Assembly: GCA_050084985.1 (NCBI GenBank)
Contig: JBITNC010000001.1
Coordinates: 156,488,001 to 156,552,000, forward strand
Direction: 5' to 3'
Length of the DNA: 64,000 nt
From: Nageia nagi
Lineage: Eukaryota; Pinophyta
Part shown: in pieces, positions 33,423-44,940 of the stretch
Position numbering within the stretch: the stretch's first letter is position 1
Layout of the letters: each line of letters starts with the position of its first letter
The notes under the pieces: generated by a model
The model's database searches: none
The model's input: the letters and a program-made list of their open reading frames with translations, nothing else
What the model was told of the DNA's origin: nothing
Position numbers and translations under genes: made by a program

Positions 33423-34943
33423 AGCTTCCCTATAACTCTCAAACTATTGTAATAATTCAAATAAGGTCATCTTAACTGGAGACATTTTTAATTATCGTTG
33501 AAGAGCACCTTTTATCGAAACTTTAGGTTGTTGTGAAGGAGGTATAGGTTGTATATTAATTGGGTTTGATATCGATTGATTTTTTCATGGATTATCTTGT
33601 TTATTCTGATATTGTTGTGCTCGTGTAGCTATACCAATCATATGTATTGAATCATCTATAGTTCCTATAAATGGTATATCCTTATTATTCCATGTATAGT
33701 TCATTTGGTTTGGGATAATTGCCACATTGTTAGCCTGATGTGAAGGTAAGGGGTTTTGATATATCCCTAAATTTTGATTCGAAGGCACAACAGGATTATC
33801 CACATCTATTTTTTGACTATCTATCAAGTCTTGAATTTTATGTTGTAAAGTTCGACATTTATTTGTATTATGTCCTTTTTGCCTATGATAAGCACAAAAT
33901 TCATTCTCCTTATACCATTTGCTTCCTTTAGCATTAGGATTTTTAGGTTTTATATCAGGTAATGTAATCATACCATTATCACATAATTTTTTAAGTATTT
34001 CAGCTAATGGTTCTGATAATGGGGTAAAATTTCTTTTAGGCTTAGGTTCAGCATTTTCTTTGATTTTTGAAGATTGACCAGAATTTTCTGTCATAGCTAT
34101 TTGATTATTTTGTAGTTGTTTACTAATGTTTTCATATTGATTACCCTTTTTGTATTCTTTTTTCTTGAGTTTTAGTTCTCCATCTTGAATTTTAACTCTT
34201 TCTATAACTACTGCCTGAGCAATAGCTTCTTCAAAAGTTCTATGTTGTTGAATTTGGAGAATACTAGCTATTGGTCTTAAACAACTTTGGCTAAATAATT
34301 TAACCAATTCTTCTTATGGTATTGTATAAGGCATACTAGTGAGTATAGCCCGCCATCTTGAGATGTAATCTTGTATAGTTTCATCAGGAAACTATTGCAA
34401 TCTTGTAAGATCAGTAATTGAAGATCTTTCTTTAATATTGATTCTAAAGTGTTCAAGAAATTGATTAGCCAATTGTTTGAACGTATATAAACTATGTATA
34501 GGTAAACTATTATACCAATCTAAAGCTTGACCTGCGAGTGTCATAGGAAATATATGTAACATTAATGAGTCATCATTAGCTATCTGATAGCTAGAAACTA
34601 TAAATTTTCTCAGATGTTCTTTGGGATCTTCTCTTCCCTTGAATGATTCTATCTTAGGAAATTCAAACCTATATGGTAATTTCTTTTTTGGAACACTTGG
34701 ATGAATAGGTTCATTGCAAATGTTTCTATGATTTAACTTTTTAAGTCCTTGAACATTCATTTCTCGATTTATAAAATCCTTCATAAAGTCTTCTAATTCT
34801 TTATTAGTTCTACGACCTTGAGTGTGTCTATGATATCTTCGAGTATTCGGATCCTTTTTCGAAATTGATCTTGAAGTGTAAGACTCATAGTCAGAAGGAA
34901 ACTCTGATGGTGGTGGAGGCAATATTTTAAGAGGTGAATGACA
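33423..34943 (-). pseudogene. gag: Element 2 gag (capsid and zinc finger)
   Basis: Capsid part (34392-34922): LPYRFEFPKIESFKGREDPK, then MLHIFPMTLAGQALDWYNSLP and FKQLANQFLEHF, the classic plant Ty3 gag block. Finger at about 33845-33915: FCAYHRQKGHNTNKCR, form CX2HX4HX4C. The frame is uninterrupted apart from TAG (34392), a second stop near 34315 and TGA (33585). It continues without a shift into protease. Confidence 0.9.
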
Positions 34944-36293
34944 TCACGGAATAGGGATTTTAGGAGGTTTTTGGGATATACTTTTTCCATATATATCTTT
35001 TCCTTTGTAATCAGGTTGTTTTGTTTGATTTTGGGTTTGTTCAACCCAACTTTTAATGGAATCTTGCTTTTGTTTATCATATAATTTTTGAAGTTCTAGT
35101 TCTTTATCCATTTCCTTTTGTAATAAAATGGCTATCTCTTTATTCATCGCTTCTTGTTTGTCTAAGTAAGGATCTCGATATCTTTGTATTTGACTTCCTT
35201 CAGGAGTTTCAGGTTTCAATTTTTTTATTTTTTGATATTCATCCCACTGTCTTTGTTTTTCTTTCTCCATATGCAGATATTGTTCCCTTTTTATTTTTTC
35301 ATTTTCTAATTCTTTAAGTTGTAATTCTTTTAAATGAAGTTGAATCTCATGTTCTTTATGAAGTCTTTTCTTTTCTTGTTCCAGGAATTCATTTCTTTCT
35401 TTGTTTGCTTGTTCTTGTTCTATGAATTTCCTTTTATCTCTAAGAATTTTATCTTCCATTTCTTTTAATTTATTTTCTTGTTCTTGAATTTTAATGAATT
35501 CATTAGCTTTTCTATTTTCTTCCTTTAGAAGATATTGCATCTCTGTGGCCTTTCTAATATCATCAACATATATTTTTGTGAATTTTTGACCAGCTTTTGT
35601 TTTATATAATCGTTGTTCTTTTAGTTCTTCATAAGAAGGTATCTCTTCTATTTTGAACTTAGATGTCCTGCTATGTAATCCTCCCTTTGAGGAATAAGAT
35701 TTCTCCATTCACTTCATTGAAGGAGCTCTTTGAGATAAATTACTCGTAGGTATTGATACTTCATTTTTTCCTAATTTGAGAGATTTATGAGAAAAAGAAG
35801 ATCCCTCTTTTCAAATTAAAGAACTGACTCTTCGACCATCTGATAATTGATGAATGACTCTTTCATATTTAACTTTATATGGCTCAGTCTCTGGTACCGC
35901 TATGGTTTCGGCTTGAGATTTATCCTCATCAATTTCTAAGTTATCATGCCTTTGATTTAGTTTTTCTACATCTCCTGGTAAACTAGAAGACATCTTAGAA
36001 ATAGCCCTATAATTAGCTAGATGATGATAAATTTCAATTAAATCTTCATCTAACACTTGCATTCTAGCCTTTGCAATAGGATCCTCTATAATTTGTCTTT
36101 GCAATCTAGATTGATCATAACCCCAATCCCAATCTTTACCTATATAACGAACTACCCATGGATCTGATTCATCTAAAGGAGGTGGCCTCCTAACTGAAGA
36201 CTCTATCAGATCCATATTGTTTGGATCTATTTCTTGTATTTCAAGTGGGTGTTCTTGCATTTTCTTAGCGGTCATACTTCTAGTTTGAACCAT
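34944..36293 (-). pseudogene. Element 2 N-terminal polyprotein extension with long coiled coil
   Basis: ATG at 36293 (MVQTRSMTAKKMQEHPLEIQ). About 160 acidic codons to a TGA at 35811, then from 35708 a 254-codon stretch with ~130 residues rich in Glu, Lys and Gln (for example ENKLKEMEDKILRDKRKF, EFLEQEKKRLHKEHEIQL), a strong coiled-coil candidate. The stretch ends at TGA 34944. All of it is in frame with gag and PR. Ogre/Tat elements are known to carry an extra ORF before gag; whether this is that ORF or a gag extension is open. Confidence 0.75.
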
Positions 36294-36954
36294 TTTTTTT
36301 TAGATATTATAAACAAACATCGTAAAAAAAGAAACTTTATTTTTATCTTTTATATTATTTTTTCGAGAAAACAATTTAATGCACAAACATCCTATATGCA
36401 AACTTACTTTTAACGATGTGATTATCTTTTTTAAATTTTTCACATATTTTTAATGTTTGAGTTAAACGAACGATATGAGTTGTTCATTTTTAGTCTTTTA
36501 ATTTTCCTAATTTGTTTTGACTAGTCAAGTGTTAAACAAGGTAGGTTGGGTAATTCTAAGTAATGTTTACAAGTCTCTATGGCTTTTGGCTTGGTTCTAG
36601 ATGAGTCTCCTTTTTTGACTCCTACCTATGGTAAAGTCACCTTGGTCATCACCTCCAAGTGTAACTTGGCTCTATGGATTCAAGTGTGTTATGTCGGTGG
36701 GTACAAAGAAGTAATAATTAATGGTTGGTAGTGACATCCAACTCGGTAATGTTCAATTATTCCTTTAGGGCCTTATGAAATGCATTTAAACAAGTAAAAT
36801 ACATTTATGCATACTACCCTCCCAAACATTCATGTCCATTTACTTATCTTATCTTAATGTGATGCAATCAAAATTTATTTTAAGTGAATCTTGACCTTAA
36901 TAAACCCTGTTGTTCTTTTTAATTATAATGTGATTCATTATCCAACCTCTTAAT

Positions 36955-37680
36955 GATGTTCATTAACTCCTTCCAGCTGTGGAAGTTTTATATGTGATAA
37001 ATTTCCTCTTCTTACTAGTCACATATCTCTTCGACCTCCAATGGAGTGGTAAGAGAAGACTTAGTAAAAAGCCATTAAGTGTAGATAAATTAATTAAGTG
37101 AGGTTCAATTACTCCTCCAAGAGTCACATATCCCTTCGACCTCCAATGGAGTGGTAAGGGCAGACATATTTAAGAGTGTTAATGTGAAGTATATTTCCAA
37201 ATAAGATGTGAATAAATTTTACCTCTTTCACTTAACTTATTTCTGATCACTTAAGATCGCTTGAAGCGCAAAAGTGAGAGCATACTTTATTAAGTGAAAG
37301 TACTTAGTGTATTCGAATCCCTCCAATTCATTAACCTTTTAATATAAATTGTACTACCCAAAAACTTGATTTATTTTCCTTAAGTTCATTCCTTTTGATG
37401 TGATTCATTTACTCCTTCCAATTGTGGAAGTATTATGTGTAGTAAATTACCTTCTCTTACTAGTCACATATCCCTTCGACCTCCAATGGAGTGGTAAGGG
37501 CAGACTTGGTAAGAGGTCATTATGTGTGGATAAATTAACCAAATTAATAATAGTGTGAATGTGAAAGAAAAGAAGAATTAATTACTCCTTCTTATCAGGT
37601 CTATTCTGATCACCTTAGATCGCATGAAGCGCAAAGGGAGAGCATAAGTAGACAAGATAAAAAGTATTAATGTGTACGTA
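36955..37680 (-). repeat. Leader tandem repeat of element 2
   Basis: Two main units as described for the leader, plus three copies in total of the ~45-bp core CACATATCYCTTCGACCTCCAATGGAGTGGTAAG (near 37018, 37126, 37466). Confidence 0.8.
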
Positions 37681-37904
37681 CCCTTCACCCAAAACATGAA
37701 AATAAATACATAACATTATACATAAAGTAAATTAATAAAAAACATGCATTTAACCTTTTCTACCCATTCCTATATGCATTCTAGGCAAAGGAATCACAGT
37801 CAAAAGTATCCTTCTATTTTAACGATATATTATATATATATATATTTTATTTATTTTTTATTTTTTTTAGAAATAACAAAAGGAGACAAGACGACCTGGA
37901 GTAA

Positions 37905-38060
37905 GAGTCGCTGGCGTTTAAATAGAGATCGCTGGTGTTCAATAAAAATGCTGACATTTATGATGAAATTGCCAACGTTTAGTGTGGATTACTTTGTAAA
38001 TCACTGGTGTTCCTTTTGAGTCACCAGCGTCCGATTCCAATCGCTGGCGTTTATATAATA
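37905..38060. repeat. CpG-derived motif array in element 2 leader
   Basis: About seven direct units: GTCGCTGGCGTTTA, ATCGCTGGTGTTCA, AATGCTGACATTTA, ATTGCCAACGTTTA, ATCACTGGTGTTCC, GTCACCAGCGTCCG, ATCGCTGGCGTTTA. They differ almost only by C/T and G/A exchanges, as expected for decayed CpGs in one ancestral unit. Confidence 0.8.
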
Positions 38061-38182
38061 GACATACTATAAAAACATAATGAAAATTTTAAAGTGAGTA
38101 GACGGAATAACTCAATCAAAATCAGCGAACAAAATAGGAACAACTATATTTGAACATAGAAATCCTCCCTGTTATCGGAGGG

Positions 38183-38199
38183 CCCTCCTTCTAGCGCCA
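38183..38199 (-). other. Primer-binding site, element 2
   Basis: As the element reads, TGGCGCTAGAAGGAGGG starts three bases after the 5' LTR. It is complementary to a tRNA 3' end (CCA terminus). The tRNA species was not identified. Confidence 0.88.
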
Positions 38200-38202
38200 A
38201 AA

Positions 38203-39044
38203 TGTTACAGTGAAAATAGAGCTAGAATGTAGAATAACATAAAATACAATTATTCTTAGATTTTCATTGAACTTCAAATTATGTAAAATAGGTAGAAATG
38301 TTGTAATTGTAAATTGATATTGATTTTCAGCTCAAAATACAATTTGCCCTTGGAAGGGACTTTTACAAATGCCATTTGCCAATATGAGAGTATTAGATCT
38401 TCATTATTTTTTTGATTTGCTTGCTTCTCTCCTTGATATGGACAACCTGTAAATCCTACACACATGCAAAAGATAATAACATCAAAGCATCTATGTATGA
38501 CATGTATTAAATTGAAACTAGCATAAAATAATAAAAAGGTATGAGCTCACAAGATTTTGGCAGCATTACCCTACTTCAAAAAATGGGCCCCTATTGCTTT
38601 GTTTTGGCTTGTATTTATAGATTTTTGGGTGAGATTTTCCAAGGCTAGTAAAGGGGGAGTCAAAAGCCACCGTAGGTCATAACTGACCCCCTCTATCCAT
38701 AGCATCTTGGAAGAATGAGATGTTACAACTTTCTTTTATTATTTTTGGTTTCTGTTCGGCTGTTATAGAGTTGCCAGCGATTATTAGGCGGATGTCGGTG
38801 ATCATCCTAAAATGCCGGTGATTGTTTTAGGTCACTGGCGACTGGTTTTCAATTTTTATAACAATATTAAAATGACCACCAAATAGCCAATTTTTACCGA
38901 AAAAGGGTCATGTGACCACTCGTTTTGCATGTACTCGATGAGAGTTATCCAATAATATGGTTTTAAACCTATTTTATATTGTCACAAAGAGTTATGATTA
39001 TTTCAATGTTTACTAGTTAAAAAGGGACTTTTTAGGTGTCTACA
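38203..39044 (-). repeat. Element 2 5' LTR (842 bp)
   Basis: TGTTACAG...GTGTCTACA on the plus strand. Same TATA-like and motif-array features as the 3' LTR. The extra 15 bp near 38299-38313 distinguish it. The clearest cluster of differences from the 3' LTR is in the CpG array (38765-38845). Confidence 0.95.
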
Positions 39045-39049
39045 CTAAG
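39045..39049. repeat. Target-site duplication of element 2, right copy (CTAAG)
   Basis: Second CTAAG copy; the element 4 LTR resumes as ATAATCATTTAG at 39050. Confidence 0.92.
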
Positions 39050-40219
39050 ATAATCATTTAGTAGGAGATATGACATTTAGAAGGAGATATTTTACAAAGA
39101 CAACTAAATAGAGCCTATCAATTTTGAGTGATGATGTCATAAATTTTGCTTAAAATTGGGGTTTTAAGCAAGTCCCTACCATCAATAGAGCCAAAAAAGC
39201 AAGGAAAAGAATAATGGGTTGGGAAGAACACCCATGCACACTTGATCATTAAGTGTTTGTCAATTTGTTGACCACAACTTATTTCCATATGATAGTAGCA
39301 ATTCTTACTAGTATTTCAATGATACACTATTCATTACCCTCATCATCCCATACAAACTAAAACTACAATGCTTACCGTTAATGGTTGCAAAGAGTTAGAT
39401 CGCTACTAACAAAACACAATGCTAGATCATATAAATCAAGCTAGAAAACAATGCATTCACAATTAGCTACAATTTTAAGAGAATGCATTCAAAAATAAAT
39501 TAAAAGAATTACAGCTAGGAAGTACGACAACCTAGAGATTCCAGACTCTTAGAATTTGGTGCTAATTATACTTGTTCACTTTGTTATTTAACACATTTGT
39601 AATTATAATTGTACATTTGTAAATAGTCCCTTTTACTATTCTTAGTCAAGTAGAGTATTTAAGTGCATTAATGGTGGAAAACCACCTAATTGTAGATGTA
39701 AATATATAAATAATGGACTATTGTAGGTCCAAACAATTGAACATTCTAGCAAATTTTCCAAAGTATGTAAGATGCTTTCATGTGTGATAATGCAAATTGG
39801 TAATTCTTTTCCCTCTATAATATATGGATGTTTGTTATATTTTGTAAATATTATGTTTGAAATGTTATCATAAGTTATGGTTATGTATTGTGACTGCAAG
39901 ACCCCAAGGGTAAGATAGTTTACTATTCCTAATATTGGCTATGGATTCCTACTTGAGCTGTAATGCTTGGGCTATGTAGTGTTAGTTTGTTTGTTATTTT
40001 TATATATTTATCTCTTTCCTATTACTCTTAGCCTTTTCATCTCTTTCCTATTACTTTTAACCTTCATAATATAAAGGAACTGACTTACAACCTAAAGATT
40101 GAGTAGAAAACAATCACCAGTGCATCTCCCACCATCTTTTGCTCTTCCAAGGACCCTAATGTTGCAGGTAATGGAGAACATGACCAAAAAAAACCTTTGA
40201 GGTTACATTATACTAATCA
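39050..40219 (+). repeat. Element 4 5' LTR, second part
   Basis: Continues the LTR interrupted at 20736 and ends TACTAATCA. Matches 59150-60476 of the 3' LTR. With the first part the LTR is 1948 bp, against 1968 bp for the partner. Confidence 0.9.
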
Positions 40220-40399
40220 ATAGTAGACACATCCATTTTTGGCATGCCCAATAGGATGCAAGCTAAATTCCATATTTAATGGGTGTAAATAGGCCATATA
40301 GCTATGTTTGGTTAGCTATCACTTAGTGCTTTGAAATATTATAAGGTTTTTTATTACCTTATTGATGACTTTGCTATCAACCAATCAATATTTTGAACC
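40220..40399 (+). other. Short leader of element 4
   Basis: About 180 bp between LTR and gag. No good PBS touches the LTR; TGGCATGCCCAATAGGAT at 40235 is a possible decayed site. Confidence 0.4.
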
Positions 40400-41920
40400 T
40401 TGGAACCTCTAGAATGTAGACTTACTAGAAGTATTACCAAAAATTCTCTTAGAAAACCTAGATTTCAAGAGCTATCAATTCCTCATAGGAGGATTAGTCA
40501 AAAGATTTTTTGGACATTATCTCCTCAAATTCCTTTAAGAGTTATTCTATTATCAACCATATTTGACTCATCCCCAAAAAATCCTTCACCTAACACAATT
40601 GGTCCAAGCATGGTTCAACCTTCTAATTTCCCTACTTGGAATAACAAACATTCTTTAGTAGTTGTTGCTAACTCACTAGCTATTCCTTAAATAGCCTTCA
40701 AGGTTTTACCTAAATATCATGGGTCTGGTAAGACACCATATGAGCATTTTCAAGATGTTTCTATTTTGGCTTTGATTTTAGATATTACTAATGAGATGAT
40801 GATGATCATATTGCTATCACATTCCTTTGAAGGAAAAGTAATTGAATGGTGTTGAACTCTCACCCCTCAATCTATAAATACCCAGGGAGAGTTAGTCAAG
40901 CTCTAATCAAAATATTTACTACTAATGGTCATGATAGTACCTTTATAAAACTTATAGTATGTATCAAAAGGCATCCTCATGAGTTTATTTATTATTTTAA
41001 TATCAAATTTGAGAAAACATGGAAATCTATTCCAGTTAGGATTAGACCAAAAAATACAGAAGCTTTGGTATATTACAAGAAAAACTTTCTCCTTGATCTT
41101 AATATGCTTTGGTATACTTTCTTAGATGTTTACCAAATAGATAAAACCTTTGAACATAATTTGGTATCCTTTGGAAATATGCAACCAAGAACTATTATGC
41201 CTTTATTTCCTAATTTACCTCCTAAACAATCCCCACAAATTGCTCATCCTAGAGTGTTAGTCTTACGACCCCATCCTAAACCTATAGTTCAAAATCAAGT
41301 ACCAACACTACCTTGTTTTGCATCTACAAGTATAAATATTGATTCCAAATCTCAAGAGGAGGAGAGGATAAGGAAATTTGAGGTATCTATTAGGAATCTT
41401 ACTAATAAGCTCACTCTACAAGAGAGGTAAAATCAAGGTTTTAATTACAAAAGATATGATAATTAGTATCAACCTAGATTTCAACCCAATAATAACCAAC
41501 CAAAACAACCAATTATTCCTAAACCAATTAATAATGCTATTATGGTAGGTTTTGTAGAGAGTGATGCTATGGGCATTATAGAATGGTGCCCTCCATGTTC
41601 AATTCCTCATTTCCCAGACTCATGTGCCATCTATCAACACTAGTACTTAGGTTTGAATTTAGACCAAATGGTGGAACCTACATTAGATCTTACTATTGAC
41701 CTACCATGGTCAATTTTTGGCTTCTAGGCTATACTAGAGAATATGATAATTATGTACAAACTAGAGCCTCATCTTCAGTAGCCTTGCAACAGCCCCAAGT
41801 CACTCAACAAAATCAATAGGCCATTCCAATGCAACCTGAACCAAAAAGAGCTAAGGCTCCTATGATCCAACCATATAATTAAGAAAATCAACTTCTCGTA
41901 CATCTAGGTCATATTTCTTA
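40400..41920 (+). pseudogene. gag: Element 4 gag
   Basis: Degenerate gag. After an N-terminal segment (40400-40690) the text reads FKVLPKYHGSGKTPYEHFQD, then in shifted frames a capsid-like part (open 40846-41430). A zinc-finger-like CPPCSIPHFPDSC occurs at about 41587-41627, spacing CX2CX3HX4C, unlike the Tat finger. Gln/Asn/Pro-rich linkers surround it. Several stops and at least two shifts. Confidence 0.65.
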
Positions 41921-42640
41921 GGACCTAAGTAATACTACTTCTACATTAGTAAATCTTGCTATGACCAAAAAAGAAGTCTCAGAAAAGGAGAGGCCTCATG
42001 CATTAAGATATCCTTTCATTACAAATCATCATAATAAAAAGGCCACTCAATAATTTAGAACACATCAACCAATAAAAACAAGTAAGTTTGTCCCATATTC
42101 TCCATATAACATTATAGAATAATTGAAGAAAATACCTTCTAAAATGACCACATCTGATGCATTATGGATTCCAATTTAGGTGGACCTTTTGCAAGAAGCT
42201 TTGAAGTAAAAACATAGTAAGAAGAGGTTAAATGAGGGTAATGTTGTCTTTGCAATATCTGATGATGTCCCTCCAACTCCTATATGTATAAGAAGACCCC
42301 CACCTTTTTATCTTTCTCTTAGACTAGAAGGTTGGGTAGTTAATAATTGCATGATAGATACCAGAGCTGCTATTACTATAATTCCCAAAGTAGTTGCAAA
42401 TAAAATGAAGTTATATATCACTAGATGCATTGATGGTGCAATACAATTGTATCTTCCTCTATATATGTTGTTGGTAGTGTTATAGGAGTTTCAATAATCT
42501 TAATTCATTCCCTAATATCTGTGTCATTCAAGATATTATTGTTGTTGATCTTCCACCTTTGTTTAAAATTTATTTGTCTAGAGAGTTCATTACCAAATTG
42601 GGAGGGTACCTAGCTTTAGATTATACACATCTTTTACTTC
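41921..42640 (+). pseudogene. Element 4 aspartic protease
   Basis: Protease remnant with VNNCMIDTRAAITIIPKVVA at about 42336-42395; the active-site triplet is D-T-R where D-T-G is expected, a single G-to-A change. Upstream RRPPPFYLSLRLEGW resembles the segment before plant Ty3 proteases. Frameshifts follow. Confidence 0.65.
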
Positions 42641-42879
42641 CCCTTACAAAATAAACAAGTTAAGATTTTGAATGAGGGTACCAAAAGTGTTCATCTAAAC
42701 ATAGAGCAAAATTGTATGAATGGCCCTAAACTTGTAGAAGTGTTTTAAAGGGACACACTTAGAGAAACATTACTAATAACTAAAATTCTTTTAGTAAATG
42801 ACCTAAATTATGAAGTCATGAACATTGGTATGGGAAAATATAGTTTATATGAAAATGTGTAGCCAATTTAAATCATATT

Positions 42880-43310
42880 TGAAAGGGAGCATAAGGTATG
42901 GACAATGTACTTTGATGGAGCTAGGTGTAAACATGGATGTCGAGCTGGTGTTATCTTTAAATCACCAAAGGAAAATATAAGAAGATTCTCATTCAGATTC
43001 ACATGGATTTGTATGAAGCCTTTTATTTAAGGTTATCTAAAGCATTTAGTATGGACATCATATGCATACTTATGCATGGTGATTCTGAACTAGTCATAAA
43101 GCAAGTAAGAAACTAGATTTGTGTAAAACATCACTATCTGAAGACCTACAGGAATAGAGTATGGGATTTGTTGGAGTCATTCTTTGCTATCAATTTTATA
43201 TATATTCCCATAAGGTATAATCAATTTACTAATGCACTTGCTAGAAAGGGGCATTTTATAATCCAAATCATTACAAAAGAGGAAGCTTTAGAGTCAAAAT
43301 CTAGTGTAGG
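42880..43310 (+). pseudogene. Element 4 archaeal-type RNase H placed before RT
   Basis: Reads VWTMYFDGARCKHGCRAGVIF near 42896, then an RNase H body with decayed middle and end at SFFAINFIYIPIRYNQFTNALARK (43180-43250). This aligns with the aRH domains of elements 2, 3 and 5, but lies between protease and RT instead of between RNase H and integrase. The domain is interrupted by stops and the EYEAL block is garbled. Confidence 0.7.
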
Positions 43311-43664
43311 CCATTAGTGCCTGATGCTACAAACTTCTAGCAGGTATTTGACTTCGATGAACATATTATAAATTTTGTATTGGATGAAGTAGTAACTCAT
43401 ACCTTTGATATTTAAGAATTACCTAACTATTTCCAAGAGTTAGATGTAATTCAACTCAAAAATAATATCATACTAAAAGGTTTACTATTTTTTGAAAGAC
43501 TATTTGATTTAGAGGATATTCAAAAAGCCAAATCCATGGCCATTCAAAAGGAGGGTAATATTGAGCTAGAAGTATAATCCATAAATATTGGAATAGAGTG
43601 ATATGAATAAGAGAAAAGGATCATGTTTTAGATTTATAATTAGTTTCAAAAGCAATTTCTTGGG

Positions 43665-44560
43665 CTTATGATGATCTAAAGACATATGAACAAAATGTTA
43701 TCCAACACACCATTGAGCTTGAACTAGAAGCTAAACCATAGATGTAAAAACAAAGATCAATCAATCCAAAAATAGAAGAAGCCATGAATTAGGAATTAAT
43801 TAAATTACTTGATTCAAAAATTATCTACCTTATCAAGCATTCTTCTTGGGTTGCCAATCTAGTCTCAGTTAGAAAAAAGAGTGGGGAGATCAGATTATGT
43901 GTAGATTTTAAAAATTTGAACTAAGTGTCTCTTAAGAAAAATTGTCCTCTTCTTCCCATAGAACAAATCATACATACAATAGCTAAATATTATTACTTTT
44001 TCATGAATGATGGCTACTTGGGATTCAATCAGATTTGGGTAAAATATGAAGATTAATAAAAAAATGCATTCACAACCAAATGGGGGGCATTTGCTTTTCA
44101 AACGATGCCCTTTGGTCTCTCTAATGTAGGAGATACTTTTCAAAGGGCTATAGAGCATGCATTTAGTGATATGATAAATAAAATTATTCTAGTTTACCTA
44201 GATGATATCATAGTATTTTCTAAGATTAGAAAGGATCACCTTAGACATCTTAGGCAAGTTTTTGAAAAATGTAGAGTTTGGGATTTCAATCAATCCCAAA
44301 AAGTCTATTTTTATGGTTAATCAAGGGAAATTGCTTGGACATATTGTATTAGAAAAGGGATTGATAATTGATGTAGATAGCATGAAAGTGATTGAAGCAT
44401 TACCACTTCCCTCCAATAAGAAGGCCTTACAATCTTTCCTTGGTCAAATCAATTTTGTTAAAAAATTTATCAATGATTTTTCAAAAATTATATCTCTAAT
44501 TAATGCAATGTTGAAGAAATATGTTGTATTTTCTTGGTCAAAGGAAGCAAAATGAGCTTT
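43665..44560 (+). pseudogene. Element 4 reverse transcriptase
   Basis: Reads SSWVANLVSVRKKSGEIRLC, VDFKNLN, then TTKWGAFAFQTMPFGLSNVG, IEHAFSDMINKIILVYLDDI and IVFSKIRKDHLRHLRQVFEK; the catalytic box is YLDD (44197-44210). Then ISINPKKSIFMVNQGKLLGH and LPLPSNKKALQSFLGQINFV. The YLDD type and MPFGLSN separate it from the Tat elements here, which have YVDD-type boxes. Broken by stops and a shift near 44262. Confidence 0.88.
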
Positions 44561-44940
44561 TTAAGACATTAAAAAGGCTATAACAGAAGCTTATATATTG
44601 AAAAACTTAGATTTTTCAAAATATTTCATTATGTGTGCATATGGAGTAGAGAAAAGTATTGTTGCAATTCTAGCATAGAAAGATGAGAAGAAAGAAGAAC
44701 ATCTAATTGCCTTTCATATCCAAACATTGTACAAACATAAAAAAAGGTATTCATTTATTGAGAAGAAAGTGTTTTCCATAAAGAAAGGACTTAAGAAATT
44801 TAAGCACTATGTGTCCCATAATAAGATCTTTGTATATACTATTCACCCTGATGTGAGAAATTATGTCATTCAAAAAGAATTGGGTGAAGGAAAAGCTAGT
44901 CAGATTATAAAAATAATAGAATATGGTGTATAAATTAAAT
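44561..44940 (+). pseudogene. Element 4 RNase H
   Basis: Normal Ty3 RNase H after RT: SKEAK, AYGVEKSIVAILA, then KKRYSFIEKKVFSIKKGLKK, FKHYVSHNKIFVYTIHPDVR. Followed directly by integrase, with no aRH in between. Confidence 0.8.

Larger units (their letters stand above)
36294..38182 (-). other. Element 2 5' leader with internal repeats
   Basis: Non-coding leader of about 1.9 kb between PBS and the first ATG. Two ~440-bp units (about 36955-37390 and 37398-37680) share CTCCTTCCARxTGTGGAAGT, TTACTAGTCACATATC and, near their ends, TCTGATCAC..AGATCGC.TGAAGCGC. The word CATATCCCTTCGACCTCCAA also occurs in a third copy at 37128. The frame 37744-38019 has no counterpart elsewhere and I treat it as chance. 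Confidence 0.7.
20737..39044 (-). mobile_element. Element 2: complete Tat-type LTR retrotransposon carrying an antisense PMD gene
   Basis: About 18.3 kb, minus strand, with two LTRs (842 and 827 bp), TSD CTAAG, PBS and PPT. Sense order: leader with repeats, coiled-coil/gag, PR, linker with an extra module, RT, RNase H, aRH, IN, extra ORF. An antisense PMD gene occupies the 3' side. Large size and accessory ORFs recall Ogre/Tat elements. By eye the LTRs differ at about 30 positions, nearly all transitions, plus a 15-bp indel. It is the youngest insertion in the nest, but nonsense codons in every domain make it defective. Confidence 0.93.

Noticed and set aside
37015-37515. Regularly repeated words, considered as a CRISPR array
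   Set aside because: Eukaryotic retroelement leader, units too long and unevenly spaced; no cas genes.
37744-38019. 91-codon frame in the element 2 leader
   Set aside because: Overlaps a TA microsatellite and the CpG motif array; not conserved in anything else seen.
38183-38199. tRNA 3'-end-like sequence
   Set aside because: Only the primer-binding complement; no cloverleaf around it.
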